64,000 bases of DNA from Enteractinococcus helveticum (GTDB lineage Bacteria > Actinomycetota > Actinomycetes > Actinomycetales > Micrococcaceae): positions 30,541-94,540 of the forward strand of contig NZ_DYXC01000142.1 of assembly GCF_020742345.1 (NCBI RefSeq), in the 5' to 3' direction. The notes under the pieces were generated by a model. That model did no database searches, had not been told where the DNA came from, and worked only from the letters and a program-made list of their open reading frames with translations. Of the stretch, positions 51,294 through 59,359 are shown piece after piece (within the stretch, counting starts at the first letter, position 1; every line of letters starts with the position of its first letter). A program made the translations under genes and the position numbers.

Positions 51294-52511
51294 CTAGCGC
51301 AGCTCGGGCAAAGAAAGCAGCACTGCGACTTCCTCTGATGTTGCACCATGATACATCCGTTCCACAACATCAATAATCTTTTCGTGGCCATGTTGGGCAG
51401 CAAACGCATGTGAAGCGTGTCCCATGGCAAGTTGTTCTTCGTTCGAGGCGCCAAGCACGCGGTTCATTTTCTCAGCCATATCCTGCGGATTATAAGGTTC
51501 GAACAGATACCCATTGACTCCTTCTGCCACCAGATGCGGCAAGGCCAGCGCATCGGCTAGCACAACCGGTGTCGAAGCGCTCATCGCTTCTAAGGAAGCC
51601 AGCGACTGTAACTCAGCTGTACACGGTTGCGTAAAAACATCAGCCCGAAGATATGCCTCTCGCAATTGCTCATCAGACACTAGCCCTCGGAAAATGACCC
51701 TGTCATCAACACCAAGGTCTGCAGCCAAATTTCTAAGGTAGTCTCGTTGCTCTCCATCTCCAATGATTTCAGCATGAACATTTAGTTCAGGGTCTGTGAA
51801 TGTCAAGGCCTTTAACAACACATCAACGTTCTTTTCCACCGCCAATCTGCCAACGAATAGCGCCGTAGGATACGCATGCGGTTCAACGTGTTCATTGTCC
51901 TGGCGTTCATACTTCGCTACATCAATCCCATTGGATACGGGCACGACGTAGTCCAGTTGTGCTTTCCGACTCATGTTTTCAGCGGACAAGGGGGTCGGTG
52001 TTGTTACGATATTGGCTTTCGACATCAAGCGTCCCATGTCATACCAGGAACGGCTCGAGACGAAGTTCTTGAAGAACTGTGGCCCCGGGATGAAGGGATC
52101 CAAGTTTTCGGGCATGAAGTGATTAGTACAGATCAATCGGATGCGTCGAGCTTCGGCCGAGTTTATGGCCGCTTCGCCAATCATGTAATGGCATTGAGCA
52201 TGTATGACGTCCGGTTCCAGTTGCGCAATGAGTCGATCAATCGCACGTCTAGCATGCCAAGGCATAACGAGGCGGTAATACTCATGCGTTGGGGCTTGCA
52301 GAGATTTGATCCGGTGAATAGTGGCCTCTGGTTGCACTTCGACGGCGTCAGGGCCATTAGTGTGCTGGGGTGCCACGATGTGAACATCATAGCCCTTGTG
52401 GGTAAGTTCGGTCGCTAGCCGGAAACACGATTTGGCTGCACCGTTTACGTGCGGAGGGTAAGTGTCAGCGGCAATCAGCACTCGGAACGGGGTGTTCTGG
52501 TCGGAAGGCAC
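51294..52511 (-). CDS. Glycosyltransferase family 4 (PimB/MgtA-like)
   Basis: A 405-residue GT-B protein with DTYPPHVNGAAKSCFRLATEL at the start, DVIHAQCHYMIGEAA, TNHFMPENLDPFIPG, VPVSNGIDVAKY, ALFVGRLAVEKNVDVLLKAL, and FTQPCTAELQSLASLEAMSASTPVV. Similar proteins transfer mannose or glucose to lipid acceptors in actinobacterial envelopes. Start is GTG at 52511, with AGGAG about 12 nt upstream. It precedes the tRNA by 66 nt and follows a CDP-alcohol phosphatidyltransferase gene, which suggests shared glycolipid synthesis. Confidence 0.85.
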   Translation of the reverse strand: MPSDQNTPFRVLIAADTYPPHVNGAAKSCFRLATELTHKGYDVHIVAPQHTNGPDAVEVQPEATIHRIKSLQAPTHEYYRLVMPWHARRAIDRLIAQLEPDVIHAQCHYMIGEAAINSAEARRIRLICTNHFMPENLDPFIPGPQFFKNFVSSRSWYDMGRLMSKANIVTTPTPLSAENMSRKAQLDYVVPVSNGIDVAKYERQDNEHVEPHAYPTALFVGRLAVEKNVDVLLKALTFTDPELNVHAEIIGDGEQRDYLRNLAADLGVDDRVIFRGLVSDEQLREAYLRADVFTQPCTAELQSLASLEAMSASTPVVLADALALPHLVAEGVNGYLFEPYNPQDMAEKMNRVLGASNEEQLAMGHASHAFAAQHGHEKIIDVVERMYHGATSEEVAVLLSLPELR

Positions 52512-52639
52512 TTAGGGTACGGCTCCTATTGGGTTTCTTCGAGATGATCCTAAGCCAAGGCCAAGTCACAATTACTTGTTTTTCACACAATCACATGACT
52601 TCACGAACAATTCCTTTAATCGTTGCCATTTCATAAACT

Positions 52640-53305
52640 TCATGAGTGTGATTCAAGAAACGTTTCTCGATCAGCTTTGCTTCGCGGACTAAGGTCACGT
52701 CGGCGCATCTCGATGGCATTATTCACACCCCTGGTTACATAATCCACGGAAGCAACGATGTGCCCGGCAGCTCCAATTGCCAACACACCGATAGCAATCG
52801 TGTGTAGCAGCTGGGGATCCTCCACAAAAGGAGTCTCTGCGAAGAGCAGCAACGGCACGCCAACCATCAACGCAGCCGTTCGTGCTTTGCCTAACAAGGT
52901 CACTTTCATCTGTGGGTTACCAGTATAAAGTAACGCCATGATGCCAGCTAGAACGAGGTCAGGCACCACAAGAGTAAACACAAGCCACAGCGGTGCTATA
53001 CCCGAGAGCACCACAGTGATAACGACAACCCAAAGCGACAGTCGATCAGCCAGTGGGTCGAGCCACTGACCCACTGTGGAGACTTGGTTGAGCTTCCTGG
53101 CCAAGAAACCATCAATCCAGTCAGTGGAGAACAATACAACCAGGGTGAGGAGCGCATGCCAGTAGACGCTGTCGAACATAAACCAGACAAATACCGGAAC
53201 TAATATGAATCTGACCATTGTGATCAGATTTGGGATAGTGAACCAGTCGTCAGTCACCGTGGCTTCACGATGACTGTCAGAGGTGGGGTCTTGCGACCGG
53301 TTCAT
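52640..53305 (-). CDS. CDP-alcohol phosphatidyltransferase family protein
   Basis: A 221-residue membrane protein with the CDP-alcohol motif D-x2-DG-x2-AR-x8-G-x3-D-x3-D, seen from TDWIDGFLARKL to LDPLADR, and about five helices. It differs from the PgsA at 15380-15979 (different N- and C-termini), and may make phosphatidylinositol phosphate, cardiolipin or an archaetidyl-like lipid; the product cannot be told. The ATG at 53305 has GAGGA 4 nt before it. It lies 128 nt after the glycosyltransferase gene. Confidence 0.85.
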   Translation of the reverse strand: MNRSQDPTSDSHREATVTDDWFTIPNLITMVRFILVPVFVWFMFDSVYWHALLTLVVLFSTDWIDGFLARKLNQVSTVGQWLDPLADRLSLWVVVITVVLSGIAPLWLVFTLVVPDLVLAGIMALLYTGNPQMKVTLLGKARTAALMVGVPLLLFAETPFVEDPQLLHTIAIGVLAIGAAGHIVASVDYVTRGVNNAIEMRRRDLSPRSKADRETFLESHS

Positions 53306-53347
53306 AGCATCCTCAGATTGTGGTGTGAAGTTGAGTTGTAGCACCGA

Positions 53348-54235
53348 CTAGCGACGACGAAGCTTTCGCAACAATACAGCTGCAGTCGTAACAGATGCGC
53401 CGAGCACAGTTAGCGGTTGCCAACGATCTTTGACGAATTCAACGCCATCATTAACTTTTTCACCTGCCCGAGCGGCCGAATGATGGGGAGCTAATGGAGA
53501 GGTAGCGTGTTCGACTTGTTCCTGCGGAACCTTACCACTGGCGTGTCGGGTAAAAGTATTCAACTGGGCCCGAAGATCAGTCTTCTCGTCGACTCCTGAT
53601 CGAAGATCACCAAGGTGACGACGACGCAATTCCATTCGATGACGAAGTTGGGCATCAGTTGGCTCAGATTGTGGCAATGAATCTGCCGCTTCCCCCCGAC
53701 GAACGGCCTTCTTTTGCTCTTGCTGTGCCCGTTTTGCCAGTTCTTTGCGCCGCTGCTTCTCAACGAGCTTCTGTTGGCGGCGTTCTGCTTCTAGTCGGTC
53801 GAATTCAACTGGATCGAAAGCGTTGCCTTTGAGGACATAACCAATGTCATGCTTGATACCTCTCACGAGGTCTGGAGAAACCAATGGGAATGTCGACCGG
53901 ATAACCAAGAGGCCGATCACCAGCAGAATCAACATGACTACGAACGCACCGAGGGCTACCCACAGTGCTGTCTGCCACAGCGGAGCTTCAGACATGAATG
54001 CACCAATAAGGGCGACTACCAGTGAGATAAACGTTATCGTTCCAAAGAGGAGACCTGACACGGCCACCCCTACGCCAATGCCACCGCGAATCCCCTTTGA
54101 TTTGAGCTGTCCGCTCAGCAATGTCAGATTGTCGCTTAACTGCTTAGGAACCAACCGGAACATGGTCGCAAGCAGATCAAGCAGCGAACTCATCCGAGTC
54201 TTGGTCGTCACCCGAGGTGCGCCGTTGGTGGTCAT
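53348..54235 (-). CDS. Actinobacterial holin-X-like membrane protein
   Basis: A 295-residue protein with two N-terminal membrane helices (about 53-75 and 89-113), a long highly charged Arg/Lys/Glu/Gln-rich section (about 145-235, likely coiled coil) and a short hydrophobic C-terminus (LTVLGASVTTAAVLLRKL). The N-terminal part, SLLDLLATMFRLVPKQLSDNLTLL, fits the putative actinobacterial holin-X family (PF07332) despite no phage nearby. These proteins are chromosomal and of unknown role. It precedes the phosphatidyltransferase gene by 43 nt. Confidence 0.65.
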   Translation of the reverse strand: MTTNGAPRVTTKTRMSSLLDLLATMFRLVPKQLSDNLTLLSGQLKSKGIRGGIGVGVAVSGLLFGTITFISLVVALIGAFMSEAPLWQTALWVALGAFVVMLILLVIGLLVIRSTFPLVSPDLVRGIKHDIGYVLKGNAFDPVEFDRLEAERRQQKLVEKQRRKELAKRAQQEQKKAVRRGEAADSLPQSEPTDAQLRHRMELRRRHLGDLRSGVDEKTDLRAQLNTFTRHASGKVPQEQVEHATSPLAPHHSAARAGEKVNDGVEFVKDRWQPLTVLGASVTTAAVLLRKLRRR

Positions 54236-54409
54236 TAGTCACTACCTTCATATGTGTAACGCGGTCAAATCTTTGATGTTATCTCTGACCAGTATAAACC
54301 GGGAGATCATGATCTTGATATGTGCTCTAGTTTATTAGCCTGATGCTTTGATAACCCAGGAGCAACCTTTGAATCTCCGATAGCGGCATTCTTGATCAAA
54401 CAAGAAACC

Positions 54410-54706
54410 TCAGAAGTCCGACGATTGCACAAATCGCACTTTGGAGGACAACAGTTCAATCTCGGGTCGCCTTGAGAGCATTTCTTCAACCCTAGTGAGT
54501 GTCTCTTCGATTTGGCTACGATCCCCGCTCACCATCGATACACCCAGTCGAGTTCGTCGGTAAAGCGCAGCATCACCAACCTCGGCAACAGAGATCAAAA
54601 AGCGTTTCCTTACCTCGGCAACAAGAGGCCGTACGACAGAACGTTTAGCTTTCAATGACCGGACGTCGCCAAGCAAGATATCAAACTCACTCCAACCTAT
54701 CCACAT
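54410..54706 (-). CDS. DUF503 family protein
   Basis: A 98-residue protein with WIGWSEFDILLGDVRSLKAKRSVVRPL, the DUF503 signature, followed by VRKRFLISVAEVGDAALYRRTRLGVSMVSGD. Members are small ferredoxin-fold proteins of unknown function, often near rbfA; here it is alone. The ATG at 54706 fits the family start. Confidence 0.85.
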   Translation of the reverse strand: MWIGWSEFDILLGDVRSLKAKRSVVRPLVAEVRKRFLISVAEVGDAALYRRTRLGVSMVSGDRSQIEETLTRVEEMLSRRPEIELLSSKVRFVQSSDF

Positions 54707-54746
54707 GGATATAGCTTGGCGTACGCAATGATGTTTCGGCAACTAA

Positions 54747-54768
54747 GAAGAGGGGTAGCCCCCTCTTC
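54747..54768. repeat. Small GC-rich hairpin in an intergenic region
   Basis: GAAGAGGGG and CCCCTCTTC form a perfect 9-bp stem around TAGC. It lies 40 nt upstream of the DUF503 start, in a 280-bp stretch between DUF503 and tRNA-Asn that otherwise shows no gene. It is not followed by a clear T-run on either strand, so it may be a remnant terminator or leader structure. Confidence 0.45.
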
Positions 54769-54994
54769 CATCGACTGTCAGGGCCGAAAAATGAGTGTAG
54801 CTAAAGTTTTGAAAACCGAGCGTTTAACCGTACAGAGCACGGAGTGATCAACAATACAATGTACCGGGATTTAGCTGTGAGCAAACGCAAGTAAAAGAGA
54901 TACAATTCGCATTTGTAGCACTCCGTCAAACGGCGCCCATGAGACCGATGGGCAAGTCATTTTTCTCTACATTTTCAAGTCAGAAAATGAAAAA

Positions 54995-55016
54995 GCCTCG
55001 TCCGACTGGACGAGGC
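54995..55016 (-). terminator. Terminator of tRNA-Asn
   Basis: A perfect 9-bp stem (GCCTCGTCC and GGACGAGGC) with an AGTC-type loop, followed on the minus strand by TTTTTCATTTTC. It lies 7 nt after the 3' end of tRNA-Asn. Confidence 0.9.
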
Positions 55017-55023
55017 TATCTGG

Positions 55024-55095
55024 CTCCCCCAACTGGATTCGAACCAGTAACCCCTCGATTAACAGTCGAGTGCTCTGCCGTTGAGCTATGGGGGA
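55024..55095 (-). tRNA. tRNA-Asn (GTT anticodon)
   Basis: A 72-nt cloverleaf on the minus strand: acceptor TCCCCCA/TGGGGGA, D arm GCTCAACGGCAGAGC, anticodon arm TCGACTGTTAATCGA with GTT, T arm ACTGGTTCGAATCCAGT, discriminator G, no encoded CCA. A strong terminator follows. Confidence 0.97.
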
Positions 55096-55299
55096 AGGCA
55101 ACAAATAAGTACTATATCAGACCTTTTTCGAAGATGTCTAATCAGTGGATTCTCTAGCTATTTTCAGGGTTTGTTGTGCCCCTGTAGTGCAAATTTCAAC
55201 CTATAGCCACTAAACTCGAACACCAGTTGGGCCTTGCGAGGACCATCTGCTGAAAACCACTGACAACTGAAGAACCATAGAACAAAGGAGTTAAACCTC

Positions 55300-55605
55300 G
55301 TGTTTAAAGAAAAAGTTTCTAAACGTTCCAAGCTGTACACCGGTTTCGCAGGTATAGCTGCGCTTGCCCTATTTTCTGCTTGTGCAGATGAACCGGCTCA
55401 GGAAGAAGAGCCCGTCGATCCGGAAGTAGAACAACAAGATCCCATGCAAGAAGATCCGATGCAGGAAGACCCTGCAGAAGATCCGATGCAAGACGCCCCG
55501 GCAGAGGACACCGACACTGAAGGCGGCGATGTTGAAGGCGCTGGCGATGACAGCGCAACATCAACCCTCGGTTTCCTAGGTGCCTCGGTCTCTTGGGGTC
55601 TCTAG
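55300..55605 (+). CDS. Small acidic lipoprotein, related to the PepSY lipoprotein at 57810
   Basis: A 101-residue lipoprotein. The signal peptide with lipobox FSAC (KLYTGFAGIAALALFSAC) closely matches that of the PepSY-like lipoprotein encoded at 57810-58406 (KLFAGFTGVAALLLFSAC). The rest is a highly acidic, repetitive tail with imperfect DPMQE repeats (residues 47-66) and a Gly/Asp-rich end, with no PepSY domain. The start is GTG with AAGGAG 10 nt upstream. It looks like a paralogue that lost, or never had, the globular domain. Confidence 0.75.
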   Translation: MFKEKVSKRSKLYTGFAGIAALALFSACADEPAQEEEPVDPEVEQQDPMQEDPMQEDPAEDPMQDAPAEDTDTEGGDVEGAGDDSATSTLGFLGASVSWGL

Positions 55606-55682
55606 ACCACCCTTAAACCTCCGACAACAGACTCGTTGTTCCGTTCACACCTTGTGGTTCAGGCATAAGTAGGTTTTCAGCT

Positions 55683-55736
55683 ACGGCGTTTCCTGCCCCG
55701 AATAATAGTCAATCAATCGGGCGCAGGAAACGCCGT
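55683..55736. terminator. Long bidirectional hairpin overlapping the end of dnaG
   Basis: ACGGCGTTTCCTGC and GCAGGAAACGCCGT are perfect 14-bp arms, with a further inner CCCGA/TCGGG pair. The right arm lies inside the last codons of dnaG. It could terminate both the small lipoprotein gene (plus strand) and dnaG (minus strand). Confidence 0.65.
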
Positions 55737-57571
55737 TGATTTTCCAGCTCCACTAGACGTTGTTGGATGACTTGAAACGCTTCTGGCTCCCGCTGCGAGT
55801 CTAATCGTTGAAGTCTGCCGATCAGATCTGCTTTTTGCTCGGTGATTTGCATCTCTAACAATCGGTTCATGATATCCCGACAGTAACGCAGCACTTCTTC
55901 TTCCGAGGATGCAGGCAACGGTGCAACCGCTAGTTCAGTGACGAAGGAATACAGTGTCTCTGGAACTTCGGCAGTAACGTGTTGCACCCAGTTTGAGGTG
56001 TCTTGGGCGTTACGGGCGGCTGCGAGAATGCCTATTTGAATGGCGTTATACACCGGGACTTTAAATTGTGTGGTGTAGAGGGCTTTCCATTGCTCTTGGG
56101 AAAGCGTTTCGGGTCGCTGGAGAATGACTTCTAACGCTTCCTTTTCCATTCTGGCAATGGGGTCGCGGAGATCTGGTCGGAAATTCAGTTCCATCTGGGC
56201 TGTGGGGTCTTCAGCTGTTTGCGCTTCCTGTTGAGCTCGTGTGAATGATGCTTTGGAGGCTCTTTGGACCGCCTGATGCACGGTATCGACATCCATACCC
56301 AACCAGCCGGCCAATTCACGAACATAGCCATCGCGCATTATTGGATCACGGATCTCTTTGACGATCGGTGCAGCATAATGCAGTGCGCCGGTCCGCCCTT
56401 CGACCGTATCGAGGTTATATTCCTTCAGGCGCGTCTTGATTGCGAACTCAAATAGTGGTTCACGTGATGCGATGAGTCGGCGAACAGCTTCGTCACCGTA
56501 ATGTTGTCGTAAATCGTTAGGGTCTTGGCCCTCGGGGGCAACAGCAACGAAGGTTTTAGCCACGATTTGGTTATCGAATTCAAATGCTCGCATGGCTGCC
56601 TTTTGACCAGCTTCATCGCCGTCGAAGGTGAAGATGATTTCTCCACCGGATCCGTCGTCGGTGATCAAACGGCGGGCTATTCGAACATGTCCTTCACCAA
56701 AGGCAGTGCCACAGGTTGCCACGGCAGTAGATATCCCTGCTAGATGTGCTGCCATGACGTCGGTATACCCTTCAACTACAACTAACTGCCGTTGCCGGGC
56801 GATATCATTTTTGGCAAAGTTCAGCCCGTATAAAACCTGCGATTTTTTATACAGACTCGTTTCAGGCGTATTGAGATATTTCGGCCCTTTATCGTTTGGG
56901 TCCAGTTGTCGTGCACCGTAGCCGATCGTGTTGCCGGTCATATCTTTGATGGGCCACATCACCCGGTTCCGGAATCGGTCATAGAGCCCTCGTCGGCCTT
57001 CGGAAAATAGGCCAGTTTCACTCAGTTCGTCTAGGGAAAATCCCCGCTGTTGTAAATGCGACAGTAGGTTGTTCCATCCCTCAGGTGCATACCCAACACC
57101 GAACTGTGCCGCATCTTCTTGGGTGAACCCCTTGTTATGCAAAAACGTTCGGGCTTCTTCGGCGGCAGGTGTAGTGAGCGCATGTTGATAGAACTCATCG
57201 GCTATTTGATGTGCTTGCAACATTCTCTGGCGAGTAGCCAACGTGGGACGTTCTGGCGCAGACCCTTCTTCATATTCCAGACTGATATTCACCCGCGCAG
57301 CCAAAATCTCAACGGTTTCGGTAAACGAGGTGTGTTCAAGTTCCATCAAGAATTTGATGGCGTCACCAGATTCTTGGCAACCAAAGCAGTGATAAAAACC
57401 TTTTGCAGGGGTCACATGAAACGACGGGGTTCTCTCGTCATGAAAGGGACAGAGGCCTTTATACGACCCGATGCCAGCGGAGCGTAGCGTTACATGTTCT
57501 TCAACAACAGTTTTGAGATCGGTTGCTTCCAGTACCTTATCGATCGATTCCCGTGTAATGCGTCCTGCCAT
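55709..57571 (-). CDS. dnaG: DNA primase
   Basis: Makes RNA primers at the replication fork. The 620-residue protein has the N-terminal zinc finger (C41, H44, C62, C65 in GLCPFHDERTPSF and FYHCFGCQESGDA), the DnaG catalytic core GIGSYK/AARVNIS..., GYGARQLDPNDKGPKYLNTPETSLY, TOPRIM motifs LVVVEGYTDVMAAH and FDGDEAGQKAA, and a C-terminal helicase-binding domain. A perfect DnaA box lies about 55 nt before the ATG. It is flanked by two related lipoprotein genes on the opposite strand. Confidence 0.97.
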   Translation of the reverse strand: MAGRITRESIDKVLEATDLKTVVEEHVTLRSAGIGSYKGLCPFHDERTPSFHVTPAKGFYHCFGCQESGDAIKFLMELEHTSFTETVEILAARVNISLEYEEGSAPERPTLATRQRMLQAHQIADEFYQHALTTPAAEEARTFLHNKGFTQEDAAQFGVGYAPEGWNNLLSHLQQRGFSLDELSETGLFSEGRRGLYDRFRNRVMWPIKDMTGNTIGYGARQLDPNDKGPKYLNTPETSLYKKSQVLYGLNFAKNDIARQRQLVVVEGYTDVMAAHLAGISTAVATCGTAFGEGHVRIARRLITDDGSGGEIIFTFDGDEAGQKAAMRAFEFDNQIVAKTFVAVAPEGQDPNDLRQHYGDEAVRRLIASREPLFEFAIKTRLKEYNLDTVEGRTGALHYAAPIVKEIRDPIMRDGYVRELAGWLGMDVDTVHQAVQRASKASFTRAQQEAQTAEDPTAQMELNFRPDLRDPIARMEKEALEVILQRPETLSQEQWKALYTTQFKVPVYNAIQIGILAAARNAQDTSNWVQHVTAEVPETLYSFVTELAVAPLPASSEEEVLRYCRDIMNRLLEMQITEQKADLIGRLQRLDSQREPEAFQVIQQRLVELENQRRFLRPID

Positions 57572-57623
57572 GGTGCTTAGTCTAGGCCGAAGCTGCCATA
57601 TGCCAATGCTTGAGAGAACGAAA

Positions 57624-57632
57624 TGTGGATAA
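57624..57632 (-). promoter_or_regulatory. Perfect DnaA box (TTATCCACA) upstream of dnaG
   Basis: The minus strand reads TTATCCACA about 55 nt upstream of the dnaG ATG. It shares the 238-bp divergent region with the PepSY lipoprotein promoter. DnaA binding is inferred from the sequence only. Confidence 0.4.
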
Positions 57633-57723
57633 TTACGTAGCGCACGCTGCTGAGGGCTGAAAGACCACTACGGCAAAGCGTCATGGTGGGCCAAACATTG
57701 GCGTGTTTTGGTACTACACCGTA

Positions 57724-57729
57724 TATAAT
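57724..57729 (+). promoter_or_regulatory. Probable -10 element (TATAAT) of the PepSY lipoprotein gene
   Basis: TATAAT lies about 80 nt before the ATG at 57810, in an AT-rich run (GTATATAATTATAAG). The expected -35 position (about 57701-57706) is not a good match to TTGACA. A GAAGGG Shine-Dalgarno lies further down, about 12 nt before the start. Confidence 0.5.
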
Positions 57730-57809
57730 TATAAGTGGTTCGACATCAACAGAACCATCTTCGAAAAAAATAAAAACTAACGAAAAAAGAACGAAGGGTA
57801 TATAAAGCT

Positions 57810-58406
57810 ATGTTTAAGGATACCAACTCAACCCGTACAAAACTTTTTGCTGGCTTCACGGGTGTAGCAGCACTCTTGCTGTTCTCAGCTTGCAGCGCTG
57901 ATGATTCAGCAGAACAAACTCCTGCTGATCAGGAGGCTCCGACCCAGACAACTCAGGCTGCACAAACTCCTGAGGAAACAACCGACGATACTCAAACCGC
58001 TGACACCACGGAGGAGGCCCAAACCTCTGGTAACGATGCGGTATTCGACGTGATTGATGCTGTCGAGGCCGAATATGACGGCGGTTTCATTGTCGAGGTC
58101 GATCGTGACGACAATGGTTCGTCTTATGATGTCGATGTCGTTGTAGACAACGAAGTCATCGAACTGGACGTCACCGCGGAAGGCAACATCTCAGTTGATG
58201 AACGTGAAGGTGAAGATGATAAAGTCGCCAAAGCTGAGCGCGCAACTGTAACTGTTACGGATGCCTTGAACGAGGCTTTCAACCAGCACGCTGACGCCAC
58301 GCTGGATCAAATCGATCTCGATGAAGACGATGGTTCGCTGCACTGGGAAGTTGAGCTCGACGGTGCTGACGGTTCCGATATTGAACTCGACATTCCGGCC
58401 ACTTAA
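57810..58406 (+). CDS. PepSY-like domain lipoprotein
   Basis: A 198-residue exported lipoprotein: signal peptide with lipobox FSAC (C28), a long Gln/Thr/Glu-rich disordered spacer (29-73), then a tandem PepSY-like domain (about 76-198) with FIVEVDRDDNGSSYDVDVVV and ATLDQIDLDEDDGSLHWEVE. PepSY domains often inhibit or bind proteases outside the membrane. The C-terminal half matches the domain fused to the second uS2 at 48037-49218. It is divergent from dnaG and followed by a terminator. Confidence 0.85.
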   Translation: MFKDTNSTRTKLFAGFTGVAALLLFSACSADDSAEQTPADQEAPTQTTQAAQTPEETTDDTQTADTTEEAQTSGNDAVFDVIDAVEAEYDGGFIVEVDRDDNGSSYDVDVVVDNEVIELDVTAEGNISVDEREGEDDKVAKAERATVTVTDALNEAFNQHADATLDQIDLDEDDGSLHWEVELDGADGSDIELDIPAT

Positions 58407-58446
58407 GCAACCGAAAGAGCGCCACACATTATAGGCCCTCTAACAC

Positions 58447-58489
58447 ACGGCGTTTCTGACTGTACGAAAAATACGGTCGGAGACGCCGT
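58447..58489 (+). terminator. Terminator of the PepSY lipoprotein gene
   Basis: An imperfect 18-bp stem (ACGGCGTTTCTGACTGTA with TACGGTCGGAGACGCCGT) around CGAAAAA, followed by TTTTGTG on the plus strand. Its left arm shares ACGGCGTTTC with the dnaG-end hairpin at 55683-55736. Confidence 0.8.
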
Positions 58490-58558
58490 TTTGTGTAGCA
58501 AGGACCATGACTATCACCGCTGCTGGTTGAACTCGAACTGCTGTCCTACAGTAGACTC

Positions 58559-59359
58559 ATGAGTAATTTTCCAAATGTCGCCATCCGTGAAGCCCAGGCA
58601 ATGATTCAAGATGCCCAGCGCATCGTCGTGCTAACTGGTGCCGGTATGTCTGCCGAATCCGGTGTTCCGACATTTCGTGATGCTCAAACCGGTCTGTGGG
58701 AAAAGTACTCTCCCGAAGAATTAGCCACTCCAGAAGCCATGTATAACCGTCCTGATCTGGTGTGGTCATGGATGTTACATCAAGCTCGCGTAATGCGCTC
58801 AGTTGAACCACATGACGGCCACAGAATGCTTGGCAGTTGGCAACGTGAACTCGTCGACAGCGGCGGCGCATTGAACATTGTGACCCAAAATATCGACGAT
58901 TTACACGAGCGTGGCGGTTCGGAAGTATTGGCCCATTTGCATGGGACAACCTTTACGTTTCGATGTTTTGAATGCCATGCCCCTTCTGACTACCAATTGG
59001 AAGATCCCACGGATGAACAACTCCAAGCAACGCCTGCACTTGACCAGTTGATTCTGGAGGAGCCACCAGCTTGTGGGGTGTGCTCCCATGGATTTATCCG
59101 CCCCAATATCGTTATGTTCGGCGAGTTGCTGCCCCAACATGCCATGGATGACGCCTTGGAAGCCGTCCGTGCGGCGGATATAGCTATTGTGGTCGGGACA
59201 TCCAATATCGTGCAGCCCGCAGCGACACTACCGATTGCAGCCTCTGCAACAGGAGCCCGGGTCATCGAGATCAATCCCAACATGACACCACTATCCCAGG
59301 ACGCCGATCTGTATATTCCAGGCACCGCAGGTACGATTCTCCCGGAGTTATATCCGTGA
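58559..59359 (+). CDS. Sirtuin NAD-dependent deacylase, variant acyl pocket
   Basis: A 266-residue Sir2 protein with TGAGMSAESGVPTFRDAQTG (26-45), TQNIDDLHERGG (109-120), catalytic H128 in LAHLHG, two CxxC zinc pairs (FRCFEC; CGVC), and VGTSNIVQPA. In class III sirtuins a Tyr-x2-Arg motif binds succinyl or malonyl groups; here the same place reads Met72-x2-Gln75 (WSWMLHQARVM), so a different acyl preference is expected. It overlaps the next sirtuin gene by 4 nt (GTGA). Confidence 0.9.
   Translation: MSNFPNVAIREAQAMIQDAQRIVVLTGAGMSAESGVPTFRDAQTGLWEKYSPEELATPEAMYNRPDLVWSWMLHQARVMRSVEPHDGHRMLGSWQRELVDSGGALNIVTQNIDDLHERGGSEVLAHLHGTTFTFRCFECHAPSDYQLEDPTDEQLQATPALDQLILEEPPACGVCSHGFIRPNIVMFGELLPQHAMDDALEAVRAADIAIVVGTSNIVQPAATLPIAASATGARVIEINPNMTPLSQDADLYIPGTAGTILPELYP

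Noticed and set aside
53348..54235. A holin-like protein as a sign of prophage.
   Set aside because: The holin-X family is chromosomal in actinobacteria, and no phage structural, integrase or lysin gene is near.
55210..55230. A sequence TCGAACACCAGTTGGG resembling a LexA box upstream of the small lipoprotein gene.
   Set aside because: The right half does not match (GTTGGG for GTTCGA), and the gene has no link to DNA repair.
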